From the NCBI GenBank assembly GCA_934553285.1, contig CAKTFD010000002.1, positions 1 through 44,410 on the forward strand: a stretch of DNA of 44,410 nucleotides. The letters are read 5' to 3'. This DNA is from an uncultured Faecalibacterium sp. (GTDB lineage Bacteria > Bacillota > Clostridia > Oscillospirales > Ruminococcaceae). The notes beneath the pieces are model-generated. The model did not search any database. It was given only the letters and a program-made list of their open reading frames with translations, and had not been told where the DNA came from. This document shows positions 24,321 to 31,782 of this stretch, piece by piece (position 1 is the first letter of the stretch; every line of letters begins with the position of its first letter). A program made the position numbers and the translations under genes.

Positions 24321-24522
24321 AACAGCAGGTGCGTTCCGTCACTTTGCCCCACCGGGCGGCGGCAGGAACGTTAAAAGGGAAGCGGGTGCAAATCCCGCAC
24401 GATCTCGTCACTGTGATAAGGGAGTCCACTGTCAGGGTGCTTTTGCACCGGTCACTGAGCCATCCGGCTTGGGAAGGCGGCAGCGGGCGTTGAGCTTTCA
24501 GCCAGGAAACCTGCCCGCTGTT
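24321..24522 (+). promoter_or_regulatory. Cobalamin riboswitch aptamer
   Basis: The B12-box sequence GCCAGGAAACCTGCC lies at 24501-24515. GGGAAGCGGGTGCAAATCCC upstream (about 24378-24397) is the conserved core seen in cobalamin aptamers, and GTCACTGTGATAAGGGAGTC and CACTGAGCCA also match. P1 closes between AACAGC (24321-24326) and GCTGTT (24517-24522). Cobalamin binding is expected to turn off the genes downstream. A 3' stem TTGGTAC/GTACCAA (24521-24527 with 24564-24570) shares two bases with P1, and a terminator follows, suggesting transcriptional control. Confidence 0.92.
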
Positions 24523-24585
24523 GGTACCGGGGCTTTGCCGCCCCAGATCACGAGGAATTGGTTGTACCAAAAAAGCCTGTACTGT

Positions 24586-24634
24586 ACGGGGCCTTTTTGC
24601 TTTGCCATCCTGCAAGCAGAAGGCCCCGTTTTTT
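24586..24634 (+). terminator. Riboswitch-associated terminator
   Basis: ACGGGGCCTT (24586-24595) pairs with AAGGCCCCGT (24620-24629), followed by TTTTTT. It lies between the aptamer and cbiK. It is probably the off-state terminator of the riboswitch. The exact competing antiterminator could not be settled by eye. Confidence 0.8.
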
Positions 24635-24704
24635 GCAGGTTCTCTTTCCTGTACCCTTCTGTTCGGTGCCGTATTTTATCCATATCAGGAAAGGAAACAA
24701 CAAG

Positions 24705-25940
24705 ATGAAAAAGAGCAACATCCGCAAAACGGCGGCCGCACTGACCGCCCTGGCACTGTGCGCCGGTGTACTGACCGGCTGCGGCGGTGCCGCCTCCAGC
24801 ACCGCTGCTTCCAGCGCAGCCAGCACGGCTGCCAGCAGCGCTGTTTCCGGTGCAGACGCTGACCAGCTGGCCGCACAGAACGTGGCCGACCTGATCGATG
24901 CCATCTACGTGCAGCAGCGCACCGATGACACCGATGCCCAGTGCGAAGCTGCCAAGGCCGCCTGGGATGCCCTGACCGATGCCCAGAAGGAGCTGGTGGA
25001 GGGCGAGAACGCTGACCCCGACTACTTTGGCCGCGATACCGGCGATGCCTCCAAGGATGACCCCCGCAATGCTGACGATATTGGCGAGAACGAGCTGCTG
25101 GTAGTGTCCTTCGGCACCTCCTTCAACGACAGCCGCGCTACCGACATCAAGGGCATCGAGGATGCCCTGCAGGAGGCCTACCCTGACTGGAGCGTGCGCC
25201 GCGCCTTTACCGCCCAGATCATCATCAACCATGTGCAGGCCCGCGATGGGGAGAAGATCGACAACATGCAGCAGGCACTGGACCGCGCTGTGGCCAACGG
25301 CGTGAAGAACCTGATCGTGCAGCCCACCCATCTGATGCACGGTGCAGAGTACGATGAGATGACCGAGATGCTGGAGCAGTACCGCGACAAGTTTGAGAGC
25401 GTTGCCGTGGCTGAGCCGCTGCTGGGCGAGGTGGGTGCTGATGCCACCGTCATCAACACGGATAAGGAAGCCGTGGCCAAGGCCGTTACCGCTTCCGCCG
25501 TAAAGGAAGCCGGTTACGAGAGCGCTGCTGCCGCCGCTGCAGATAAGACTGCTTTCGTCTTTATGGGCCATGGCACCAGCCACACCGCCAAGGTGAGCTA
25601 CAGCCAGATGCAGACCACTATGCAGACCCTGGGCTACGACAACGTGTTCATCGGCACGGTGGAGGGCGAGCCTGAGGAGACCTCCTGCGAGGCTGTGATC
25701 GAGGCCGTAAAGGCCGCCGGTTACACCAAGGTAGTCCTGCGCCCGCTGATGGTGGTTGCAGGCGACCACGCCAACAACGATATGGCCGGCGAGGATGCCG
25801 ACAGCTGGCTGAGCCAGTTTACCGCTGCAGGCTGCTTTGAAAAGCTGGATTGCCAGATCTCGGGTCTGGGCCGCATTGCGGATATCCAGCAGCTGTATAT
25901 TGCACATACCAAGGCCGCTATGGATCTTCTGAACGGCTGA
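24705..25940 (+). CDS. cbiK: CbiK-type cobaltochelatase, predicted surface lipoprotein
   Basis: A 411-residue protein. Residues 1-26 form a lipoprotein signal with lipobox LTGC (Cys26), and an Ala/Ser linker extends to about 50. Residues 55-105 form a small helical module (LIDAIYVQQRTDDTDAQCEA). The CbiK domain (128-411) starts NELLVVSFGTSFNDSRATDI. The metal-site histidines are His209 in QPTHLMHGAEY and His289 in MGHGTSH. The family inserts Co(II) into sirohydrochlorin, and most members are cytoplasmic. A periplasmic CbiK is known in Desulfovibrio. The ATG at 24705 follows AGGAAAGGAA. It is first in the riboswitch-controlled locus and is separated from the next gene by a weak terminator-like hairpin. 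A role in heme or other tetrapyrrole metal exchange is an alternative. Confidence 0.9.
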   Translation: MKKSNIRKTAAALTALALCAGVLTGCGGAASSTAASSAASTAASSAVSGADADQLAAQNVADLIDAIYVQQRTDDTDAQCEAAKAAWDALTDAQKELVEGENADPDYFGRDTGDASKDDPRNADDIGENELLVVSFGTSFNDSRATDIKGIEDALQEAYPDWSVRRAFTAQIIINHVQARDGEKIDNMQQALDRAVANGVKNLIVQPTHLMHGAEYDEMTEMLEQYRDKFESVAVAEPLLGEVGADATVINTDKEAVAKAVTASAVKEAGYESAAAAAADKTAFVFMGHGTSHTAKVSYSQMQTTMQTLGYDNVFIGTVEGEPEETSCEAVIEAVKAAGYTKVVLRPLMVVAGDHANNDMAGEDADSWLSQFTAAGCFEKLDCQISGLGRIADIQQLYIAHTKAAMDLLNG

Positions 25941-25949
25941 TGAAGTCAG

Positions 25950-25994
25950 AAGCCCTCTCCGGCGCTGCCCAGCATACGGAGGGGGCTTTCTTTT
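25950..25994 (+). terminator. Partial terminator between cbiK and the downstream operon
   Basis: AAGCCCTCTCCG (25950-25961) pairs, with one G-U, with CGGAGGGGGCTT (25977-25988), followed by TCTTTT. The loop is 15 bases. No new promoter is obvious before 26086, so this may reduce rather than stop transcription, giving more cbiK than downstream message. Confidence 0.5.
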
Positions 25995-26085
25995 ATGGGC
26001 GCATTCCCCGCATGAGGAGAAAGTGCCCCCCTGTTCCGGGCTATAAAGCCCGGCAAAAAATCTAGGATACTGAGGTATTTATCTT

Positions 26086-26934
26086 ATGCGTTGCAAACAG
26101 TTTATTTCCGTTTCTCTGGCCAGTGTGCTGCTGGCTGCTGCGCTGGCAGGCTGCGGTGCGGCTGCCCCGGCTTCTTCCGCTTCCGCTGCGGCCAGCGCTG
26201 AGGCTGCTTCTTCCGTGGCAGCTTCTGCTGCAGCCGAAGCCCCCCTGCCGGACGGGGTGTACACTGCGGATTTTGAGACCGACAGCAGCATGTTCCATAC
26301 CAGCGAAGCCTGCAACGGCAAGGGCACCCTGACCGTGGAGAACGGCGTGATGACCTTCCATGTCAGTCTGGCCTCCAAAAAGATCGTGAACTTGTACCCC
26401 GGCCTTGCCGCCGATGCCGAGGCCGATAAGACCCACTGGCTCATCCCCACGGTGGATACCGTCACCTACGCTGACGGCACCACCGAGGAGGTGTACGGCT
26501 ACGATATCCCCGTAGCGGCGCTGGACACCGACTTCCAGCTGGCACTGCTGGGCACCAAGGGCAAATGGTACGACCACACCGTCAGCGTGCGCAACGCAGA
26601 GCCTGAGACCGCGCAGGCCGCTGAGACCCCGGCAGACGGCAGCTACACCGCTGCCGTTGTGCTGGAAGGCGGCTCCGGCCGCGCCACCGTGGAAAGCCCC
26701 GCTGCCCTGACCGTAGCCGAGGGCAAGATGACCGCCACCATCGTATGGAGCAGCCCCAACTACGACTACATGGTGGTGGACGGCGAAAAGTATCTGCCCA
26801 CCAACACCGAGGGCAATTCCACCTTTGAGATCCCCGTGGCTGCACTGGGCCGCCCGCTGGCTGTTACTGCCGACACCGTAGCCATGAGCAAACCCCATGA
26901 GATCGAATATACCCTGACCTTTACGCTGGAGTGA
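26086..26934 (+). CDS. Two-repeat surface lipoprotein of the cobalamin locus
   Basis: A 282-residue predicted lipoprotein. The lipobox is LAGC (Cys23), followed by an Ala/Ser linker to about 50. Two related beta-rich repeats follow, about 53-165 and 175-282. Both contain DG-x-YTA near the start, a TLTVENG or ALTVAEG stretch, and IPVAAL near the end. The second repeat has WSSPNYDYMVVDGEKY and AMSKPHEIEYTL, seen in clostridial proteins beside metal or siderophore ABC importers. The NEAT-like size and layout suggest binding of a tetrapyrrole or metal complex, but no recognised ligand motif proves it. It starts 9-10 bases after GAGGT and ends 5 bases before the binding-protein gene. Confidence 0.72.
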   Translation: MRCKQFISVSLASVLLAAALAGCGAAAPASSASAAASAEAASSVAASAAAEAPLPDGVYTADFETDSSMFHTSEACNGKGTLTVENGVMTFHVSLASKKIVNLYPGLAADAEADKTHWLIPTVDTVTYADGTTEEVYGYDIPVAALDTDFQLALLGTKGKWYDHTVSVRNAEPETAQAAETPADGSYTAAVVLEGGSGRATVESPAALTVAEGKMTATIVWSSPNYDYMVVDGEKYLPTNTEGNSTFEIPVAALGRPLAVTADTVAMSKPHEIEYTLTFTLE

Positions 26935-26939
26935 TCCGC

Positions 26940-28082
26940 ATGAAACTGACCCGCGCTCAATTTATCAAGGCCCTGCCCGCGGCTGCCATGCTGCTTGCCG
27001 GCTGCACAGCGGCACCTGCCGCACCGGCAGATACGGACGAGCTGGTGTTTGACCACGCCTACCCACTGGACTATGCCACCCAGTTTACCGCCGACTGCTA
27101 TGCGGATGGCTCTACCCTGCTGACCATCCCGGATACGCAGGCAAAGTTCCTTGTCCGGCCGGAAGGGGCTGCTGCCCTGCGCACCGTGCCCGAGGGGGTC
27201 ACGGTGCTGCAGCAGCCGGTGCAAAACATCTATCTGGTATCCACCTCAGCCATGGACCTGTTCCTCCATCTGGATGCGCTGGACAGCATCGCCCTTTCCG
27301 GCACCCGTGCCGAGGGCTGGTATCTGGACGAAGCAAAGCAGGCCATGCAGGCCGGGCGCATTGCCTACGCGGGCAAGTACAGCGCCCCGGACTACGAGCG
27401 CATTCTTACCGCCGGCTGCGGCCTTGCGGTGGAAAACACAATGATCTACCACACCCCGGAGGTCAAGGAGCAGCTAGAACGGTTCAGCATCCCGGTGCTG
27501 GTGGAGCGCTCCAGCTACGAGAGCAGCCCGCTTGCACGGATGGAGTGGATCAAGCTGTACGGCATCCTGCTGGGCAAAGAACGCCTTGCCGAGGAGGTAT
27601 TTACCCGGCAGGCCCAGCGCATCACACCGCTGCTGGAACAGCCCTCCACCGGAAAGCGCTGCGCCTTTTTTTCCATCACCGCAAGCGGCCTTGCCAACGT
27701 GCGCAAGGGCGGAGATTATGTTGCGCAGATGATCGGGATGGCCGGGGGCGATTACGTTTTTGCCGACCTTACCGACAGCGGCAACAGCCTTTCTACAATG
27801 AACCTGCCGCTGGAAGATTTTTACGCTGGTACCAAAGATGCCGACGTACTCATCTATAACGGCACCATTGAAGGAGTCATCACCACCCGGGAGGAGCTTT
27901 TCGCCCGGTGTTCCCTGCTGGCAGAGTGCAAAGCCGTGCAGCGCGGCGATATCTGGTGCACCACCCCGAGCTTTTTCCAGCAGAGCATGGCGCTGGCCGA
28001 TTTTATGCTGGACCTGCACGCCATTTTTGCCGGGCAGGCTGCCGACCCGGACACCCTGCATTTTTTGACAAAGATTACCTGA
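26940..28082 (+). CDS. ABC importer substrate-binding lipoprotein (BtuF/FepB-like)
   Basis: A 380-residue lipoprotein (lipobox LAGC, Cys22) with the helical-backbone fold of periplasmic-binding proteins for cobalamin, heme and siderophores. Segments GVTVLQQPVQNIYLVSTSAMDLFLHLDALDSIALSG and IPVLVERSSYESSPLARMEWIKLYGILLGKE are typical of this class. The protein lies with its FecCD-type permease and ATPase, 5 bases after the two-repeat lipoprotein. The ATG at 26940 has GGAG eight bases upstream. A GTG at 26931 would overlap the preceding stop. Its place under the B12 riboswitch suggests a corrinoid, cobalt-tetrapyrrole or cobalt-chelate ligand. This is inferred from context. Confidence 0.87.
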   Translation: MKLTRAQFIKALPAAAMLLAGCTAAPAAPADTDELVFDHAYPLDYATQFTADCYADGSTLLTIPDTQAKFLVRPEGAAALRTVPEGVTVLQQPVQNIYLVSTSAMDLFLHLDALDSIALSGTRAEGWYLDEAKQAMQAGRIAYAGKYSAPDYERILTAGCGLAVENTMIYHTPEVKEQLERFSIPVLVERSSYESSPLARMEWIKLYGILLGKERLAEEVFTRQAQRITPLLEQPSTGKRCAFFSITASGLANVRKGGDYVAQMIGMAGGDYVFADLTDSGNSLSTMNLPLEDFYAGTKDADVLIYNGTIEGVITTREELFARCSLLAECKAVQRGDIWCTTPSFFQQSMALADFMLDLHAIFAGQAADPDTLHFLTKIT

Positions 28083-28092
28083 GGAGCCGCTT

Positions 28093-29109
28093 ATGACCAG
28101 CCGCAAACGCCTTGTTTTTTCCTATTGCATCCTTGCTGTGCTGCTGGCGGTGCTGTTTGCCGCAAGCCTGTTCTGGGGCAGCGTTGCGCTGTCTCCCCGG
28201 GCGGTGTTTGCCGCCCTGACCGGCCATGGACAGGATACGCTGAGCGTGGGCATCATTACCCAGCTGCGCCTGCCCCGCGCGGTGATGGCCGTTCTGCTGG
28301 GCGCAGCGCTCTCGGCGGCAGGCTACCTGCTGCAGACCTTTTTTGCCAACCCCATCGCAGGCCCCTTTGTGATGGGCATTTCCAGCGGGGCAAAGCTGGC
28401 GGTGGCGCTGGTGATGGTGCTGTTTTTGAACTATGGGCTGCTGACCAGTTCTACCGTGCTCATTCTGGCAGCGTTTGCGGGTGCCCTGGCGGCCATGACC
28501 TTTGTGCTGGCCGCTGCCCGCCGGGTGCAGCGGATGAGTATCCTGGTCATCTGCGGTGTGATGATCGGCTACATCTGCTCTGCCATTACTGAGTTCGTGG
28601 TGGCGTTTGCGCAGGACAGCAGCATCGTAAACCTGCACAACTGGTCGCAGGGCAGTTTTTCCGGCATGACCTGGGGCAATGTGCGCACGGCGGCGCTGGT
28701 GGTGCTGCCTGCGCTGGCAGCGGCGTTCTGTCTTGCCAAACCCATGGCCGCTTATCAGATGGGCGAAGCCTATGCCCGGAGCGTGGGCGTGGATGTGCGG
28801 CGGTTCTCCCGCCTGCTGGTACTGCTTTCCAGCCTGCTGGCCGCCTGCGTCACCGCCTTTGCCGGGCCTATCTCCTTTGTGGGCATCGCGGTGCCGCATC
28901 TGGTCAAGCAGCTGCTGGGCAGCGCCCGCCCCCTGTATGTACTGCCCGGCTGCTGCCTGGGCGGGGCGGCGTTCTGCCTGCTGTGCGATCTGATCGCCCG
29001 CAGCCTGTTTGCCCCCATGGAGCTTTCCATCAGTGCGGTCACCGCCGTGTTTGGCGCTCCGGTGGTCATTGGGCTGCTGCTGCGCCGCAACCGGGAGGAT
29101 GTGCGATGA
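28093..29109 (+). CDS. FecCD/BtuC-type ABC permease
   Basis: A 338-residue membrane permease with about ten helices. It starts MTSRKRLVFSYCILAVLLAV. Conserved motifs are LRLPRAVMAVLLGAALSAAG, FFANPIAGPFVMGISSGAKL, and the ATPase-coupling loop AYARSVGVDVRRFSRLLVLLSSLL, followed by FAGPISFVGIAVPHLVKQLLG. This family imports cobalamin, heme and Fe-siderophores. The stop overlaps the ATG of the ATPase-CbiD fusion gene (ATGA). Confidence 0.93.
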   Translation: MTSRKRLVFSYCILAVLLAVLFAASLFWGSVALSPRAVFAALTGHGQDTLSVGIITQLRLPRAVMAVLLGAALSAAGYLLQTFFANPIAGPFVMGISSGAKLAVALVMVLFLNYGLLTSSTVLILAAFAGALAAMTFVLAAARRVQRMSILVICGVMIGYICSAITEFVVAFAQDSSIVNLHNWSQGSFSGMTWGNVRTAALVVLPALAAAFCLAKPMAAYQMGEAYARSVGVDVRRFSRLLVLLSSLLAACVTAFAGPISFVGIAVPHLVKQLLGSARPLYVLPGCCLGGAAFCLLCDLIARSLFAPMELSISAVTAVFGAPVVIGLLLRRNREDVR

Positions 29110-31019
29110 ATCTATCTGTCAAGACCCGGGATCTTGCCATCGGTTATGGCAAAACTGCCCTTGCGCGGGATATCGCGCTGGAGGCTGCAAAGGGGCAGGT
29201 GCTGGCGCTGATCGGCCCAAACGGTGCAGGCAAATCCACCCTGCTCAAAACGCTGGCCGGGCAGCTGGCCCCCTTAGGCGGCGCGGTACTGCTGGACGGG
29301 CAGACGCTGGCCGACATCCCGGGCATTGCCCGGGCGCAGAAACTGGCGCTGATGCTGCCCCACAGCCGCCGCACCGAGCTGACCACCTGTTTTGAGTTTG
29401 CGGCAGCGGGGCGCATCCCCTACACCGGACGGCTGGGCATCCTTTCTGCCGAAGACAAAAAGCAGGTGCAGAGCGCGCTGGAACTGGTGGGCGCGGCACA
29501 TCTGGCTGACCGGGACTTCAACTGCGTCAGCGATGGGCAGCGGCAGCGCATCCTTTTAGCGCGGGCGGTGTGCCAGCAGCCACAGGTGCTTTTACTGGAC
29601 GAACCCACCTCTTTTCTGGATATCAGGGGCAAGATCGAGCTGCTGACCATCCTGCAAAAGCTGGCACACCAGCAGCAGCTTGCCGTTATCGTTACCCTGC
29701 ACGAGCTGGACATGGCGCAGAAGATCGCAGACGCAGTGGTCTGCGTTTCACCGCACAGCGTTTCTGCCCCCATGCCCCCGGCGCAGGCCTTTGCCCGGGA
29801 AAATATCATGGCGCTCTACGGCTTGACCGCGGAACAGTACAGCGCTGTTTTTGACCCGCCGAAGCCGGAAAAGCCCCGATTTGAGCACTATGTGCGCAGC
29901 GGGCAGAAGCTGCTGCGCTGCGGCTATACCACCGGCACCTGTGCGGCGCTGGCCGCTGCCGGGGCTGCCCGGCTGCTGCTGACCGGCACCGCGCCGGAAA
30001 CGGTCGCCCTGCGCACCCCAAAAGGCATCGTGGTGGAGGTAGCTCCCCTGTTCTGCCGCAAGGCTGCTGCCGGGGCAGAATGCGCCATTGAAAAGGACGG
30101 CGGCGATGATGTGGATGTGACTACCGGCCTGCCGGTGACCGCCACGGTAGCACTGCTGCCCGGCACCGCTGCGGTGCACATTTCCGGCGGCGCGGGGGTG
30201 GGCCGGGTAACAAAGCCCGGGCTGGACCAGCCGGTTGGGCAGGCTGCCATCAATCATGTACCAAGGCAGATGATCACCGAGGCACTGCAACGGGAAGCGG
30301 AAGCAGCCTGTTACCCCGGCGGCTTTGCCGTGACCATCTCCATCCCCGGAGGTGAGGCAGTTGCCCGGCGCACCTTCAACCCCCATATCGGGGTGGAGGG
30401 CGGGCTTTCGGTGCTGGGCACCAGCGGCATCGTGGAGCCCATGAGCCAGCAGGCCATCCTGGACACCATCCAGCTGGAGATGGATCAGGCGGCGCTGCGG
30501 GCAAAAGAGCACCGGCGGCTGATCCTTGCCCCGGGCAACTACGGGCTGGATTATCTGCACGAGAGCTATCCGCAGTTTGCCGCCATCCCGGTGGTAAAGA
30601 CCTCGAACTTTATCGGAGATACACTGGATATGGCAGCCACTGCGCACTTTGCGCAGGTGCTGCTGGTAGGGCATGTGGGCAAGCTGTGCAAGCTGGCGGG
30701 CGGCATCATGAACACCCACTCCCACACGGCGGACTGCCGCACGGAGCTGTTCTGCACCCACGCCGCACTGTGCGGTGCCGGGCAGGCAGTGTGCACTGCG
30801 CTGTACAACGCCGCCACCACGGATGCCTGCCTGGAGATCCTGGACGCTGCCGGGCTGCGGGAAGCGGTGCTGCAAAGCCTACTTGCCGCCATCCAGCTGC
30901 ATCTTGACCGCCGGGCGGGCGGGGCGTTCCGGGTGGGTGCGGTGCTGTTCTCCAACCAGCACGGCCCCCTGGGACAGACCGAAACTGCCGCCCGCCTGCT
31001 GAACGAATGGAAGGAGTAG
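29106..31019 (+). CDS. cbiD: Fusion: importer ATPase (BtuD/FecE-like) joined to cobalt-precorrin-5B C1-methyltransferase CbiD
   Basis: One 637-residue reading frame encodes two enzymes. Residues 1-250 are a complete ABC ATPase: Walker A GPNGAGKST (37-45), signature VSDGQRQRI (141-149), Walker B VLLLDEP (161-167) and switch His199 (TLHE). A short linker (PPKPEKPRFEHYV) leads to a full CbiD (about 262-637) with GYTTGTCA (273-280), HISGGAGVGRVTKPGLDQP, GTSGIVEPMSQQA, ILAPGNYGLDYL and LVGHVGKLCKLAGGIMNTHS. CbiD methylates C1 of cobalt-precorrin-5B. No stop or ribosome site separates the halves. The ATG at 29106 overlaps the permease stop, and a longer in-frame extension upstream lies inside the permease gene and is spurious. 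Confidence 0.93.
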   Translation: MNLSVKTRDLAIGYGKTALARDIALEAAKGQVLALIGPNGAGKSTLLKTLAGQLAPLGGAVLLDGQTLADIPGIARAQKLALMLPHSRRTELTTCFEFAAAGRIPYTGRLGILSAEDKKQVQSALELVGAAHLADRDFNCVSDGQRQRILLARAVCQQPQVLLLDEPTSFLDIRGKIELLTILQKLAHQQQLAVIVTLHELDMAQKIADAVVCVSPHSVSAPMPPAQAFARENIMALYGLTAEQYSAVFDPPKPEKPRFEHYVRSGQKLLRCGYTTGTCAALAAAGAARLLLTGTAPETVALRTPKGIVVEVAPLFCRKAAAGAECAIEKDGGDDVDVTTGLPVTATVALLPGTAAVHISGGAGVGRVTKPGLDQPVGQAAINHVPRQMITEALQREAEAACYPGGFAVTISIPGGEAVARRTFNPHIGVEGGLSVLGTSGIVEPMSQQAILDTIQLEMDQAALRAKEHRRLILAPGNYGLDYLHESYPQFAAIPVVKTSNFIGDTLDMAATAHFAQVLLVGHVGKLCKLAGGIMNTHSHTADCRTELFCTHAALCGAGQAVCTALYNAATTDACLEILDAAGLREAVLQSLLAAIQLHLDRRAGGAFRVGAVLFSNQHGPLGQTETAARLLNEWKE

Positions 31020-31023
31020 ACCT

Positions 31024-31782
31024 ATGGTACATTTTGTGGGAGCCGGGCCGGGCGCGCCGGATCTTATCACCCGGCGGGGCGCAGCATTTTTACAGGCCGC
31101 TGACTGCATCATTTATGCGGGCAGTCTGGTAAACCCGGCACTGCTGGGGCTGGCAAAGCCGGGCTGTGCCATCTACAACAGCGCCGAGATGACGCTGGAA
31201 CAGGTGCTGGAGGTCCTGCGCCGGATGGAAGCCGCAGGCAAGACCACGGTGCGGCTGCACACCGGTGACCCCTGCCTGTACGGCGCGATCCGGGAGCAGA
31301 TGGATGCACTGGATGCCGATGGCATTGCTTACGATGATACCCCCGGTGTTTCCAGCTTCTGCGGTGCCGCAGCAGCGCTGAACGCCGAGTACACCCTGCC
31401 CACGGTCAGCCAGACGGTCATCATCACCCGCATGGAGGGGCGCACCCCCGTGCCGGAGCGGGAAGCGCTGGCAAGCCTTGCCGCCCACGGTGCTACCATG
31501 GTGATCTTTTTGTCCATCGGACTGATCGACCAGGTGCAGGCCGCACTGCTGCAGGGCGCTTATACGCAGGATACGCCTGCTGCCGTGGTCTATAAAGCCA
31601 GCTGGCCGGAGCAAAAGATCGTGCGGTGCACCGTTGGTTCTCTGGCGCAGAGCACCCATAACGCCGGTATTACAAAGACCGCACTCATCGTAGTGGGGGA
31701 TTTTCTCGGTACGCAGTACGAGCGCAGCAAGCTGTACGACCCCGCGTTTACCACTGCCTTCCGCAAAGGAGCGCCGGTATGA
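31024..31782 (+). CDS. cbiF: Cobalt-precorrin-4 C11-methyltransferase
   Basis: A 252-residue SAM-dependent methyltransferase of the tetrapyrrole-methylase fold. It starts MVHFVGAGPGAPDLITRRGA, then shows DCIIYAGSLVNP, RLHTGDPCLYGAIREQMD and PGVSSFCGAAAALNAEYTLP, all CbiF/CobM features. It methylates C11 of cobalt-precorrin-4. The start is 4 bases after the cbiD stop, with AAGGAG upstream, and the stop overlaps the cbiG ATG. Confidence 0.95.
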   Translation: MVHFVGAGPGAPDLITRRGAAFLQAADCIIYAGSLVNPALLGLAKPGCAIYNSAEMTLEQVLEVLRRMEAAGKTTVRLHTGDPCLYGAIREQMDALDADGIAYDDTPGVSSFCGAAAALNAEYTLPTVSQTVIITRMEGRTPVPEREALASLAAHGATMVIFLSIGLIDQVQAALLQGAYTQDTPAAVVYKASWPEQKIVRCTVGSLAQSTHNAGITKTALIVVGDFLGTQYERSKLYDPAFTTAFRKGAPV

